Under the pieces are notes generated by a model that made no database searches, was not told the DNA's origin, and saw only the letters and a list, made by a program, of their open reading frames with translations. A stretch of 64,000 bases of DNA from a bacterium (GTDB lineage Bacteria; Babelota; Babeliae; Babelales; Babelaceae): positions 1 through 64,000 of the forward strand of contig JAEYYR010000002.1 in the NCBI GenBank assembly GCA_023428375.1, given 5' to 3'. A program made the position numbers and the translations under genes. This document shows, piece after piece, positions 35,719 through 46,157 of this stretch (position 1 is its first letter; each line of letters opens with the position of its first letter).

Positions 35719-38700
35719 GTGAAAATAATAAAAATTGTAAATTATTTGTTTTTGCTCTGTTTAATTAACTCGTTGCATGCAGTTGAAATAAACGACACAA
35801 AAGCGCTTGAGATCGCATGGAATCATGCATTTGAAGGAAATAATTCTCTTGCTCTTGGAATGTTCCAACAGGCTGCTCATCAAGGTAGCTGGCAAGCAGC
35901 TAAATTTTTAGCGTATAACTACAGAATCGAGCCATTAATCGATGAAATGAATATAAAAAAGAGCGAAGAATTTTCTAAGCTAGCGCAAAATATAAAGCTT
36001 AAATCAAACGCATATTTTTCAAAATATGAAGTCGAATCTCAAATCCAAAAGCTAAAAGCATTACAGTTTGCAAACAAAAACTCATGGTTTAAGCAAATAT
36101 TAGAGGAATTAAATTCATCTGCGTCAAAATGGATGCATGTATATCCTTTGCCGGATGACGGAATTCTAAAACTTTTTGAACGAATTAATTCCTCTCAAAA
36201 AGTTGATGAGAATGTTAGACTAAAACAACTACAATTATTTCAGTCCTCGATTAAACATATTCAATCTAAAGATACTCTGTGTGCAATCTTTAAATGTCAA
36301 AATAGCAACCACCGGGTAATCAATTCATTTTCTGATGAGGCAACGAATTATTTATTCGCCAAGCAAATTGTACATTCATTGCATGGAGAAGCCATCAAAT
36401 ACGGACTTTTAGATGAGTTGCGATTAACATATAGAACATCGTTTTCAAATTTTTATGGTGATTGGCTGGGTGTGTTTAATAGGGTCGAAAAGGCTCTTAT
36501 TGTCGATTCTGTTCTGGAATTGTTTCCTTTTTATGCTGAGCTTGATCGACCAGGGGCTTGTAAATCGCTAACTTATTTTCTCGATAACTCTCTTGGCGAA
36601 TATGGTGAAATAAACCATAATTTTCTGCGATTATTAAGGCTTTTATCAAATGAAGAAATTAGTGCGTATATATCTGATACATTAAAATTGGATCATTTGA
36701 AGGATTTTGTAGAAGCACTTGTCAAAAATCCTCAGGAAGCGCAAGCACTGAAGGGTACGACGCTTGATATTGATGATATTATTTCAGATTTATTAAAATC
36801 AAATTTGGAAAAAGCATCATTTAAAGCATTTAAAGCATTAGAAGTATTCTTTCAAGATGCAAAAAGTGATCTCTATCAAAAACATGAGCAGAGCATTATT
36901 GCTGTTTTACCTAATTATGCAGCGGAAGAAGTTTATAACTATAGGACTTTCATTATTTTGATGACCCAACGAAGTTGTCCTCGACTGCAAGAATGTGCTA
37001 TGAAATCATACCTTCAACAAACGACTCGTAAAGACTTATATCGCGTTGAAGATATAATCGAAGAATTATTAAAAAGTTCTCTATTTAACGAGATGGAAAG
37101 AGACCGCATTTATAAAGCCATGAATTCTATTTATCAAGAAAAACGATGTGTTATGGGCTTGCAACTTTTATGGATGCATCTTAAAGATATACCTGCTTAT
37201 AATGATTTTTTACAACAATCGGTAATGCAGTATTTTAATATAGAACTATCAACAGAGCTACGACAAGCAACATTCTCGGAATTATTAAACAAAGTTTTAC
37301 GAGAGTGCTCCGTGTGTAATTCTCATCGTGAAAGCATGTTACAAGATTTGGAAATTGCACATCAAACCAAACTAGCGAGCTTAATTGATGCAGAGTTTCT
37401 ATCATCTCAAAAAGACAGTATTATTTTTGATGAAAAGGCGCCCTTTAAGGAACGTGCTGTACATTTAGATCAACGTCTTATGAGTATGTCATCGAGTGAT
37501 AAGCTAATTGAATTTTTTCAAGCATTGGATGCTAATATTATCGATAGCGATTTTAGATCATATATACATCATATTTATATTAACATGCTTATTGATAGTA
37601 GTTCCTATGCAACGTTAAAAGCAAAGAAAGAACTTAAAATATTACATAAAAAATATGGTATACCTGGTTCTGTTCCCCAAGTCGTATGGAATATTTCACG
37701 AGATATACCAAATTTTTCTGCTACACAACATCGAGCCAAAAAAGAACGACCTAAGAAATTTATTGCATTGGATCGTATTATACAACCTTATATAAGTACA
37801 GATGGTTTTATATATGGATTTGGAAGTAATAATGGTTATTTGTCGCTATGGGCCATAGAATCAAAAAAATTGAATGCCATCTGGGAAATACCTTTAAAAA
37901 TAAGTGCAATAACATTTCAGAAAAATCTTAAATTTATCGTGCAAAAGGATACCATTTACCTTCAAGTTGAAGATTCTATACGATCTTTTGATAGATTTAC
38001 GGGGACTGAATTAAAATCCTATTCCTTAAAAGATGGATTTAAACTTATTTCGATGCATAAAGATGCGACTGAACTTTTATATCTTGCGGCTATAAAAGAT
38101 GATACTACTTATATAATGACCATAAATATCAATACAGGTGAATCGCAACTTTTGGAATACTGTAAGAATAGTAAATGGAAAAAGTATTTTACTGCGGGTA
38201 AAGTGTTTGGTTATTATAACGCAGAAGATCGCACTCTTCTGATACATTGTAAAGATGGATCTAAAAATACTATTTCTCTGTGCGACGATAGAGATTACTT
38301 TGATCCACATATTACTCTATGTAATTCTACAATTTTCTTTGCAAAGCGTATGGGGATCGATCAACGTCATCAATTATGTTCCTATGATACCGAAGCAGAT
38401 GTAGAGCAATGGTTAGGTGATTTACCCGATGGAGTTATGCGTGAATTTTGTGTTTCAAAAGACGGGAAAGCGATTTATAGTATCAGTGAAGATGGACTTA
38501 AGGTTAGCGCTATTAAATCAAATGATTCTAATTTTTTTAATGCGTGGATCGCAGAAATGCCAAATTTAGATTCATCTTTTAAAGGAGTGCATGAAATCTC
38601 GATTTCACCAGACGGAAAAAAGCTTTATGCTCTCAATACCTACAATCGTAAAATGTATGCCATCAATACGGAAAATGGTGCAATTATTTCCACCGATCAA

Positions 38701-38772
38701 TGTAATGTCGGAAGAAGTCAACATCTATTCGGTGTATCAGATAAAGGGATTCCGTATATTCAGACCACTTAA
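35719..38772 (+). CDS. Large exported helical-solenoid and beta-propeller protein
   Basis: 1017 residues from a GTG with AAGGA ten bases upstream; signal peptide 1-22 (LHA). Residues 25-660 are helical. The first part (HAFEGNNSLALGMFQQAAHQGSWQAAKFLAYNY, cut here in two) resembles one SEL1/TPR-like unit: AWNHAFEGNNSLALGMF then AAHQGSWQAAKFLAYNY. Residues about 690-1017 look like a PQQ/WD-type propeller (GYLSLWAIESKKLNAIWEI, ISPDGKKLYALN). No known family. Its size and export suggest a scaffold or host-interaction protein. Confidence 0.7.
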   Translation: MKIIKIVNYLFLLCLINSLHAVEINDTKALEIAWNHAFEGNNSLALGMFQQAAHQGSWQAAKFLAYNYRIEPLIDEMNIKKSEEFSKLAQNIKLKSNAYFSKYEVESQIQKLKALQFANKNSWFKQILEELNSSASKWMHVYPLPDDGILKLFERINSSQKVDENVRLKQLQLFQSSIKHIQSKDTLCAIFKCQNSNHRVINSFSDEATNYLFAKQIVHSLHGEAIKYGLLDELRLTYRTSFSNFYGDWLGVFNRVEKALIVDSVLELFPFYAELDRPGACKSLTYFLDNSLGEYGEINHNFLRLLRLLSNEEISAYISDTLKLDHLKDFVEALVKNPQEAQALKGTTLDIDDIISDLLKSNLEKASFKAFKALEVFFQDAKSDLYQKHEQSIIAVLPNYAAEEVYNYRTFIILMTQRSCPRLQECAMKSYLQQTTRKDLYRVEDIIEELLKSSLFNEMERDRIYKAMNSIYQEKRCVMGLQLLWMHLKDIPAYNDFLQQSVMQYFNIELSTELRQATFSELLNKVLRECSVCNSHRESMLQDLEIAHQTKLASLIDAEFLSSQKDSIIFDEKAPFKERAVHLDQRLMSMSSSDKLIEFFQALDANIIDSDFRSYIHHIYINMLIDSSSYATLKAKKELKILHKKYGIPGSVPQVVWNISRDIPNFSATQHRAKKERPKKFIALDRIIQPYISTDGFIYGFGSNNGYLSLWAIESKKLNAIWEIPLKISAITFQKNLKFIVQKDTIYLQVEDSIRSFDRFTGTELKSYSLKDGFKLISMHKDATELLYLAAIKDDTTYIMTININTGESQLLEYCKNSKWKKYFTAGKVFGYYNAEDRTLLIHCKDGSKNTISLCDDRDYFDPHITLCNSTIFFAKRMGIDQRHQLCSYDTEADVEQWLGDLPDGVMREFCVSKDGKAIYSISEDGLKVSAIKSNDSNFFNAWIAEMPNLDSSFKGVHEISISPDGKKLYALNTYNRKMYAINTENGAIISTDQCNVGRSQHLFGVSDKGIPYIQTT

Positions 38773-38829
38773 AGATAATGAAGCTATGAAATATCGTTTT
38801 TCATAATCTTTTTACCGTTATTTGTGATC

Positions 38830-39543
38830 TTATAATTCATTCCATTTAATTTCTGGCAAATGATGTTCTTTTAAAAATTCATTTGCTTTATAAAAATGAT
38901 GATTACCTAAAAATTTTGTCACAGAGAGTGGTGATGGATGTGCAGAAGTGAGAATAAGATGGTTATCTTTATCAATGTGCACATGAAGATTTTTAACTTT
39001 CTTTTGTGCATAAGCACCCCATAGCATAAATACCGTTGGATGTTTGCGCTTTAGAAGTTGCTCTAAAATTGCATCAGTAAATAGTTCCCAGCCTTTGTTA
39101 GCATGTGCAGCAGGTTTACCATCTTCAACTGTCAATATTGCATTCAAGAGCAATACGCCTTGTTTTGCCCAGCCGGTTAAGGTCCCATTTTTTGGTACGT
39201 TCATACCAATATCGGTGTGTAATTCTTTAAAAATATTTCTTAATGAAGGGGGAATGGCAATGCCTTCTGGAACACTAAAGCTCAATCCATGTGCCTGACC
39301 GGGCCCATGGTAAGGATCTTGCCCAACAATTACTACATTAACCTGATCAAACGGTGTAGCTTTTAATGCCGCAAAAATATTTTGCTTTGCAGGATAAATA
39401 GTGGCTCCAGCCTGTTCGCGTTCTTGGAGAAACTTAAGAAGATTCTCAATTTCTGGTCGACTACAAACTTCTTCTAATGGTTTTTGCCATGAAGTAGGTA
39501 GTGCTTTATAAAATTGTTGTTGTCGTTGAGTCATTGTTTTCAT
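38830..39543 (-). CDS. ung: Uracil-DNA glycosylase, family 1
   Basis: 237 residues. VIVGQDPYHGPGQAHGLSF carries the catalytic Asp and water-activating loop; LLNAILTV, and HPSPLS near the C-terminus with the catalytic His, complete the family 1 set. Removes uracil from DNA. Stands alone between plus-strand genes. Full length and apparently intact. Confidence 0.96.
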   Translation of the reverse strand: MKTMTQRQQQFYKALPTSWQKPLEEVCSRPEIENLLKFLQEREQAGATIYPAKQNIFAALKATPFDQVNVVIVGQDPYHGPGQAHGLSFSVPEGIAIPPSLRNIFKELHTDIGMNVPKNGTLTGWAKQGVLLLNAILTVEDGKPAAHANKGWELFTDAILEQLLKRKHPTVFMLWGAYAQKKVKNLHVHIDKDNHLILTSAHPSPLSVTKFLGNHHFYKANEFLKEHHLPEIKWNEL

Positions 39544-39688
39544 GATGGGAATATCATAACTTCATCTACATTCTTCTGCAAATCACTCGTTATTTTAGTC
39601 GCTCTACATTACTAAAATTTGTTTTCTTATTGGGTGTTAATGCAATATAATAATATCCAAAATGTAATTATTAAAATAAGGGGTTATA

Positions 39689-40612
39689 ATGGGGTATATT
39701 TTTTTATTGGTGATATTTTTCTCAGCTTCAAGTTATGATAGCAATACCGTTATTACGAGAGAGCTTTCAGAATTTCAGGCTTCACTTAAGGTCGAATACA
39801 CGTCCCGATTTCCCCATTTTATTAATTACATGCTTTCTGAGCATAAAAATGGTGAAAATAATAAAGTTTTTTTTGATCGAACGCATGAAGTATATTCACT
39901 AAATTTTGATGATCGTTCATTTGTAAGCCGTGCCGTGGCTATTAATTATAAAGATAAGATTGTTTTATGGGCGGGCCAATATACGCAAGAATTCAAGAAT
40001 TATGTATGGCAGGATGCATATCCTAAGATAAATTTAATGTTGGGGTATTTACGTACCAAAGGTTTTATTGAGATGAGGCCAGCCCTAATCTCGAATGAGA
40101 TTAGGGGATTTAAGCTCGCACCAAATTATCAACATCTCATATTGTTTTTTACCAAAGATAATCAAATGTTTCTTCGATCGATTGAAATGCAAAACAGTGA
40201 TTGGTTTGAACGTGTATTGGAAACACCCGCAGTATCATTTGATATATCCTATTCAAGTGCAAGCGTTTTCTGTGCAGATACTCAAGGATTTCTGGCAAGA
40301 TACAATGTGCATAATCTTCGGCATGAATCATGGGAATTATCGTATCAGCTTAATAGAGTTTGTTGTGGTTACGATGATACCGAATTGGTGGGAATTTCAG
40401 AGTCGGGAGCGCATTACATTCAATTTGTAAAGGCTCGGCGCGGAAGTAAATTGGTTGATAAACCACGTATTATAGCAACCATACCGGGAAAATATATAAA
40501 CATATGGCGAGGAACTGCTATTGATTCATATATTCTGCAAGATTCAGACGGTTTATATCATGAAATATCGTTAAAACGACAAAAAAGTAGGCAATCCAAT
40601 GAAAACACATGA
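39689..40612 (+). CDS. Exported protein with WD-like strands
   Basis: 307 residues, signal peptide 1-15. Repeated short strands such as KIVLWAGQYTQEF, VSFDISYSSASVFCADTQG and NRVCCGYDDTELVGISESG suggest a partial beta-propeller, loosely like the C-terminal half of the 1017-residue protein upstream. No clear repeat period. Good ribosome site (aaggggtt). Function unknown. Confidence 0.6.
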   Translation: MGYIFLLVIFFSASSYDSNTVITRELSEFQASLKVEYTSRFPHFINYMLSEHKNGENNKVFFDRTHEVYSLNFDDRSFVSRAVAINYKDKIVLWAGQYTQEFKNYVWQDAYPKINLMLGYLRTKGFIEMRPALISNEIRGFKLAPNYQHLILFFTKDNQMFLRSIEMQNSDWFERVLETPAVSFDISYSSASVFCADTQGFLARYNVHNLRHESWELSYQLNRVCCGYDDTELVGISESGAHYIQFVKARRGSKLVDKPRIIATIPGKYINIWRGTAIDSYILQDSDGLYHEISLKRQKSRQSNENT

Positions 40613-40686
40613 AGCATCGTTGAATTTAGGCGTGACATACCGATAGGTTATTGAGTGAATGAGTTGATTAAGGGGTAACTTATATT

Positions 40687-41760
40687 ATGAAAAAATTATT
40701 AAGTATTATTTTAGTAGTACATACATTAAATCCGGCGATGCCACAAAAAATGCCAAAAACGCGCATTGCTCGTTTTGCAGATGTTCATAACACTGGTGTT
40801 CTGGATAAAGGGATGGCTTTTGATCTATTTAGAAAAGAAATAAAATCCGCAGCTGAAGAAAATGAAAAAATTCCTAAAAAAGATAATTCAATTTTTCGAA
40901 TCATGTCCTATAATGTGCATTTTTGGCAAAATCCAGAGGCCACTCAGAGTGCTCTAAAAAACATGATGCATGTTATAGCAACCGTCAATCCCGACATACT
41001 TATTTTGCAAGAAGTTTCCCCAAACGAAGGCTTTGCCCAAGGCAAGTATTTCTTAAACAGCAGGGCATTTAATGAATTACAAAAATTAGGATTTACTGAT
41101 TTTTCAGCGTGCAATACTGTTCAAAGTGGTTGGTTTGGTAACGTAATTGCAAGCAAAAAATCCTTGCTTGATAAAAATAGATTCGCATTTGTGGGTCAAA
41201 GAGAAAACTCTTTAGAAAATCGATGTTACTCGTTGGCTCAAACCAGACTATCCACCGGAGATGATTTATATGTCTATGGGACCCATCTAGAAGTGCGCGA
41301 TAACGGAACCATTCGTTTGGCACAAGTGAGTGAAATTATACAACGGATACAATGGGAATTACCGAATAGTAATGTATTGCTTGCGGCTGATTTCAATGCT
41401 ACGCGTTCAAGTGGGGCGATCCAACTATTGCAACAAAATGGTTATCAGGATTGTTTTACTTATATGGGATGGCATGCACCCACCTTTACTAGTTGGGCGG
41501 GTACTGAAATTGATTTTATTTTCTTATCACCCAAATGGGATCTTCCTTTAGCAGGTTGTTATGTATATTTTGATGCAGCGAGCGATCATCTACCGGTAAT
41601 TATGGACATAGAATTGCAGAGGCAACCTGAAACGTCGAAAATTCCAACGAGAGCCCCTCGGGGGGATCAACACATAAAACCAGATACCAATTTTTTAGAA
41701 GAATTATTGCAAACATTGCAAAGAGATTTTATTTGGTTAGCGCAAGTATTTAATCCATGA
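40687..41760 (+). CDS. Exported endonuclease/exonuclease/phosphatase-fold enzyme
   Basis: 357 residues. N-terminal signal-like segment (1-19). The EEP fold runs from about 73 to 315: RIMSYNVHFW, DILILQEVS (metal Glu), YGTHLEV, LLAADFNATR (catalytic Asp and Asn), TEIDFIFLS and SDHLPVIMDI (catalytic Asp-His). All active-site residues are present. Substrate could be DNA, phosphoinositide or sphingomyelin; EEP enzymes exported by host-associated bacteria are often nucleases or lipid phosphatases. The 40-residue C-terminal tail is unique. Confidence 0.83.
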   Translation: MKKLLSIILVVHTLNPAMPQKMPKTRIARFADVHNTGVLDKGMAFDLFRKEIKSAAEENEKIPKKDNSIFRIMSYNVHFWQNPEATQSALKNMMHVIATVNPDILILQEVSPNEGFAQGKYFLNSRAFNELQKLGFTDFSACNTVQSGWFGNVIASKKSLLDKNRFAFVGQRENSLENRCYSLAQTRLSTGDDLYVYGTHLEVRDNGTIRLAQVSEIIQRIQWELPNSNVLLAADFNATRSSGAIQLLQQNGYQDCFTYMGWHAPTFTSWAGTEIDFIFLSPKWDLPLAGCYVYFDAASDHLPVIMDIELQRQPETSKIPTRAPRGDQHIKPDTNFLEELLQTLQRDFIWLAQVFNP

Positions 41761-41831
41761 AAATATGCGGAATTAGTTGAGAATTTTTACGTCCTTTTTT
41801 TAAGCTTATGCAATACATATCTTAAGGGCTT

Positions 41832-43052
41832 ATGATGATTATATTTTTATTGATAATGGTTACTAATCTTCTTGCAATTACTGAAGTCGAGCAAGATAGA
41901 TATATTAGAGCAGTTGTTTCAAAAGATCCCCGTAACGTTCAACCTTTTATTGATACATTTGGCGTTAATGAATTGTTAGATACTAATAATAATACTGCGC
42001 TCCATTATGCTGCTCAAAATGACGATGCCCGGACTGTACAATTTCTTATTGCAAATGGTGCTCAAGTTGATGCGGTGAATTCGAGTGGAAGAACTCCCCT
42101 ACAAGAAGCGGAGCGTTTTAAAAACTACTTATTGGAAAATTATTTTAACGGTGGCAATCCACTGCACTGGGCACTCTATGACAATAAGAAATTAAGCGAA
42201 GTTGAAGAATTAATTAACAAAAATAAAGATTGGTTAAATTCAACCGATAAGAATGGAAATACACCATTACATGTTGCGGTGAAATATTCAGATACACCGG
42301 TGCTGAAATTACTAGTTACTCGTGGTTCAAATTTACAGGCAATAAATAAATTTGGCAGAAATCCATTACAAGAAGCGCAAAATCTTGGAAGAAAAGATCT
42401 GTTACTATACTTATCATCAAATAATCCATTGCAGTGGGCAATCAGTGAGCCAGAACGATTTGCGTCCACAACCGTCTCTAATGAAATTAAAAAATTGGTG
42501 CAGGAACAGCCAGAATTAATTAATCGCAAAGATATGAAAGGAAACACTCCGCTTCATGCAGTTGCAAATAATCCAAATATTGAATTGGCAAAGTTTTTAA
42601 TAGCACATGGTGCTGATATTACCGCTAAAAATGAAGCCGGATTGACGCCATCTAAAATTGCCAATAATGATGGAAATTACTTTTATGAACTTATTTTAAA
42701 AACATCTAATCCCTTACAATGGGCTATTTACGCAATTAAGATGGGAGAGACGAATCTGGTATCACAAGAAGTAAAAAAATTAATCAATGAAAACCCATCT
42801 TTGATTAATCAAAAAGATATCGAAGGAAATACTCCGCTCCATGCCGTCGCTGAAACTAATAACGTAGGTCTTGCCAAATATCTTGTCGAGCATGGTGCAA
42901 ATATTATGGATAAAAATAATAAAGGAAAAACTGCCTACGATCTTGCAAGAAGCAATGACATAAGAGCGATGATGGATTATTTATCTCCCAAGCTTGAACC
43001 ATTGTTTCAAGCGTTCAGTCGTGATTTATCCCTCATTAATGCGATAGCTTAA
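41832..43052 (+). CDS. Exported ankyrin-repeat protein
   Basis: 406 residues with a signal peptide (1-16). Clear ankyrin repeats: NTALHYAAQNDDARTVQFLI, NGNTPLHVAVKYSDTPVLKL, KGNTPLHAVANNPNIELAKF and EGNTPLHAVAETNNVGLAKY, each followed by xGAxxxAxNxxGxTP. Between them, NPLQWAI units recur in a longer compound period of about 100 residues, which shows internal duplication. Likely a secreted host-interaction protein. msrAB follows 15 bases later. Confidence 0.88.
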   Translation: MMIIFLLIMVTNLLAITEVEQDRYIRAVVSKDPRNVQPFIDTFGVNELLDTNNNTALHYAAQNDDARTVQFLIANGAQVDAVNSSGRTPLQEAERFKNYLLENYFNGGNPLHWALYDNKKLSEVEELINKNKDWLNSTDKNGNTPLHVAVKYSDTPVLKLLVTRGSNLQAINKFGRNPLQEAQNLGRKDLLLYLSSNNPLQWAISEPERFASTTVSNEIKKLVQEQPELINRKDMKGNTPLHAVANNPNIELAKFLIAHGADITAKNEAGLTPSKIANNDGNYFYELILKTSNPLQWAIYAIKMGETNLVSQEVKKLINENPSLINQKDIEGNTPLHAVAETNNVGLAKYLVEHGANIMDKNNKGKTAYDLARSNDIRAMMDYLSPKLEPLFQAFSRDLSLINAIA

Positions 43053-43067
43053 ATCGAGGAGACAACA

Positions 43068-43997
43068 ATGAATAATTTAATTGCTACGTTTGCAGGCGGT
43101 TGCTTCTGGTGCATGGTTCAACCATTTGAACAATTAGCTGGTGTGACGGAAGTTATTTCAGGTTATGCTAATGGTAACCAACCCGATCCTACGTATAAAG
43201 ATCATGTCCAAAAAGGATACATGGAAGTGGTGCAAGTAACCTTTGATCCGAGCAAAATTTCTTACTCAGAATTGCTTAACACCTTCTGGAAACAAATAGA
43301 TCCAACTGATGCCGGTGGACAGTTCTATGATCGTGGACCTAGTTATCGTACGGCGATTTTGTATCATTCTGATGAACAAAGAAACGATGCAGAGCAATCA
43401 AAAAAAGAATTGCTTAAGTCTGGAAAATTCGCTTCTATTGCAACAGAAATCATCCCCTTCATTAACTTTTATCCTGCAGAGCAATATCATCAACAATATT
43501 ATAAAAAGAATCCTGAGCAATATAAACGCTATATAGAGGGATCTGGCCGCGAAGCATTTTTAAAAAAAACATGGGATGATTCTGCTAACTCAAAAAAATT
43601 AACGCCATTGCAATATGATGTTATGAAATGTAGTTTTACTGAACCTCCGTTTGATAACGAATATTGGGATAATAAAGAACCCGGCATTTATGTTGATCGT
43701 ATATCAGGTAAGCCGCTTTTCAGTTCACTTGATAAATTTAATTCTGGTACCGGTTGGCCAAGCTTTACCAAACCTATTGACGAAAAAGAAGTAATAAAGA
43801 TAGAAGATACTTCTCATGGCATGCACCGCACTGAAGTGCGCACGATTGAAAGCGAGTCACATCTTGGACATGTGTTTGAAGACGGTCCATTGCCTTCAAG
43901 ACTGCGTTACTGCATCAACTCTGCGGCACTCCGTTTTATACCAGTTAAAGATTTAGAAAAAGAAGGATATGGGGAATATTTAAAATTGTTTGAATAA
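43068..43997 (+). CDS. msrAB: Bifunctional methionine sulfoxide reductase MsrA-MsrB
   Basis: 309 residues. MsrA domain 1-155 with catalytic Cys12 in GGCFWCM and YHQQYY at its end. MsrB domain about 175-305 with SGTGWPSF, HLGHVFEDGP and RYCINSAALRF (catalytic Cys). The zinc CxxC pairs of some MsrB proteins are absent, as in many fused forms. Reduces both epimers of methionine sulfoxide. No signal peptide, so cytoplasmic. Ribosome site GAGGAG. Confidence 0.95.
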   Translation: MNNLIATFAGGCFWCMVQPFEQLAGVTEVISGYANGNQPDPTYKDHVQKGYMEVVQVTFDPSKISYSELLNTFWKQIDPTDAGGQFYDRGPSYRTAILYHSDEQRNDAEQSKKELLKSGKFASIATEIIPFINFYPAEQYHQQYYKKNPEQYKRYIEGSGREAFLKKTWDDSANSKKLTPLQYDVMKCSFTEPPFDNEYWDNKEPGIYVDRISGKPLFSSLDKFNSGTGWPSFTKPIDEKEVIKIEDTSHGMHRTEVRTIESESHLGHVFEDGPLPSRLRYCINSAALRFIPVKDLEKEGYGEYLKLFE

Positions 43998-44202
43998 TTA
44001 AGTGATCAGAGTAAAATTTCTAACATGTAAATTTTATTGGATAAGAATCTTAATTATGAATAGCTCAATATAAGCTCATTCATTCAACGTAAAACATTGT
44101 ATCATCGATTCAGTGATTTCGCTCTAAACCTGGTATAGCAGCTTTTTTTATAGTTTTTTTATTATGGATTGATAGCATTAGTAACATTACAAAGGAGATT
44201 GT

Positions 44203-45210
44203 ATGAAAAAGATTTTATTGTTGCTGATCTCGTGTGCATTATACGGGGCTGACGCAAAAAACGAACGTATAATAACAATTAATAATGCTACTAAGGATGT
44301 AACCGAGCATATTATGAATTATCTGAATGTTGTGGATCCCCATGCGATAGATAATCAACCGCAGGTATTGCAATCACCAACCTCAAAAGTAGCACCTGCT
44401 TCTTGGGGGTTATCATCATTGATTTTTGGTGCGCCTAAAATGGCAAAAAAAGAAATCCCTCATCCAACCCAATCGACTTTAAAAGACTTAATGAAAGTTT
44501 ATCGCTTTGATCACCAAGCAAATGGTCCGTTCTTTAAAGAAGTTATCTCATTTAATGACTTTTTGAATGAAAATGCAGGCTGTGTGCATGATGGAAATTT
44601 TAGTGTATACAATCATAGCGATTGGAATGATTTAAGTTCCGATGAAAAATGGATGACCTATATTTTTATTGGAGCAAAAGCTAAACAAGCTCCCGCATAT
44701 TATTTTGCACAAGCTATAAGTAATTTGATGGAATTTAATAGTCCAGCCTATTACGCAGTTTTGGTTGAATCGGTGGCTAATGCAGTAAATAAACACACCC
44801 ATTCTCAAATTAATAATTCGAATATATTGCCATATCTTTTTAAATATTTGCGTGCGCGAAAGAAAGAATCAAGTAAATGTAACTTTAAAGAGAATCAACT
44901 TTTGAAAAAGATACAATTGATTCAATATACCGATGGCGAACAGCTTTCTCATAGATTTAAGACGATTGATTCTCTTGATGCATTTAAAGAAAGCCACTTA
45001 GCTGATCTTTTGCAGGGCAAATTTTATATTTATGATACCTCTGAGCGTGATGAATCCTACTCATCAAGTTTTTCAAAAGTTAGCTCTCGAAGCAACTCAA
45101 CCAAGATATTTATTGGTGAAGGCTTGGACGAATTAACACCGCATAATTTTTTTGTTGACGAGATGCGATTAGCCTTATTGCAGGAAACTTTACTTGGTTC
45201 TGCCATATAA
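44203..45210 (+). CDS. Exported protein of unknown function
   Basis: 335 residues, signal peptide 1-18 (YGADA). Strong ribosome site (aaaggag). The mature protein is helical in the middle and has a Ser-rich stretch near 285-298 (YSSSFSKVSSRSNS). No motif recognised. It is preceded by 205 bases without a gene, in which no clear promoter or repeat is seen, and followed by a terminator. Confidence 0.65.
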   Translation: MKKILLLLISCALYGADAKNERIITINNATKDVTEHIMNYLNVVDPHAIDNQPQVLQSPTSKVAPASWGLSSLIFGAPKMAKKEIPHPTQSTLKDLMKVYRFDHQANGPFFKEVISFNDFLNENAGCVHDGNFSVYNHSDWNDLSSDEKWMTYIFIGAKAKQAPAYYFAQAISNLMEFNSPAYYAVLVESVANAVNKHTHSQINNSNILPYLFKYLRARKKESSKCNFKENQLLKKIQLIQYTDGEQLSHRFKTIDSLDAFKESHLADLLQGKFYIYDTSERDESYSSSFSKVSSRSNSTKIFIGEGLDELTPHNFFVDEMRLALLQETLLGSAI

Positions 45211-45233
45211 ATAAAACTTGTTTAATGAAAATG

Positions 45234-45257
45234 GCCTCCTATTAGGGAGGCTTTTTT
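45234..45257 (+). terminator. Rho-independent terminator
   Basis: GCCTCC and GGAGGC stem with a short loop and a run of six T. Confidence 0.82.
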
Positions 45258-45344
45258 ATTGTTGAATTCTAAGGAATGCACTAGATTAGTTACTAGTGAT
45301 ATAGAAACCTTTTATTCTTTTAAATCATATAAATTTTTACATCT

Positions 45345-46082
45345 ATGAAAAGCAGCACATCTTACGGCAAATTATCATGCCTTTTTTACGACACTATGAA
45401 AACCTTTGCGCCCCAGCGTGAGGTAGATTTTTTTGCGTCATTTATTGAACAAAATCCAGGGCGGGTTTTAGAGGCGATGTGTGGTTCAGGCAGATTATTA
45501 ATTCCATTAATGCAACGTGGTTATACGATTGATGGTGTTGATAATTCAACTATCATGTTGGAACGTTGCATGCAGCGTGCGGAAAAATCTAACATTGTTC
45601 CTGAGCTATATAATCAATCACTTGAAGATTTGAAATTGCCTCAGAGATATTCTGTGGTAACCATAGCCGTAGGATCATTTCAATTAATTACCGAATATCA
45701 GAGTGCTGTGACATCGCTTAAAAATCTTCACAAGCATATGGACAAAAATGGTTCGTTGCTTATCGATATTTTTATTCCAGATTACACAGGCGATGTTCGC
45801 AATATTCGTGTTGCATCTATTAATAATAACGAATCAATTCGATTAACCACGCGCTATGTTTTTTATCCAGAAGAGCAGCGAGCCGATGCTTTCTCATTAT
45901 ATGAATTAATAATTAATGGACAGGTGCAAGAACAAGAAGATGAAATGCTTCAAATTGTTTGGCGCACTGATGATCAGTGGATTTCGCTATTAAGCGAAGC
46001 TGGATTTGAAGTGATAAAATTCTATGATGAGGTATTTAGGGCATCAGGACCGTCCAGAATTATTCATGCTCGCGCCCTTTAA
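45345..46082 (+). CDS. Class I SAM-dependent methyltransferase
   Basis: 245 residues. Motif I is VLEAMCGSGRLLIPL, followed by GVDNSTIML (motif II acidic residue) and a VVTIAVGSFQLI strand (motif IV). Close to the UbiE/TehB-like small-molecule methyltransferases. Cys in place of the usual Gly in E-A-x-C-G-S-G is a known variant. Substrate unknown. No signal peptide. Confidence 0.85.
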   Translation: MKSSTSYGKLSCLFYDTMKTFAPQREVDFFASFIEQNPGRVLEAMCGSGRLLIPLMQRGYTIDGVDNSTIMLERCMQRAEKSNIVPELYNQSLEDLKLPQRYSVVTIAVGSFQLITEYQSAVTSLKNLHKHMDKNGSLLIDIFIPDYTGDVRNIRVASINNNESIRLTTRYVFYPEEQRADAFSLYELIINGQVQEQEDEMLQIVWRTDDQWISLLSEAGFEVIKFYDEVFRASGPSRIIHARAL

Positions 46083-46157
46083 CATAATTTTCACTCACAT
46101 ATATTAAATAAAATCTTTTAAGAAAAGCATATTTGTATTACACCTAAAAGGAGAGTT

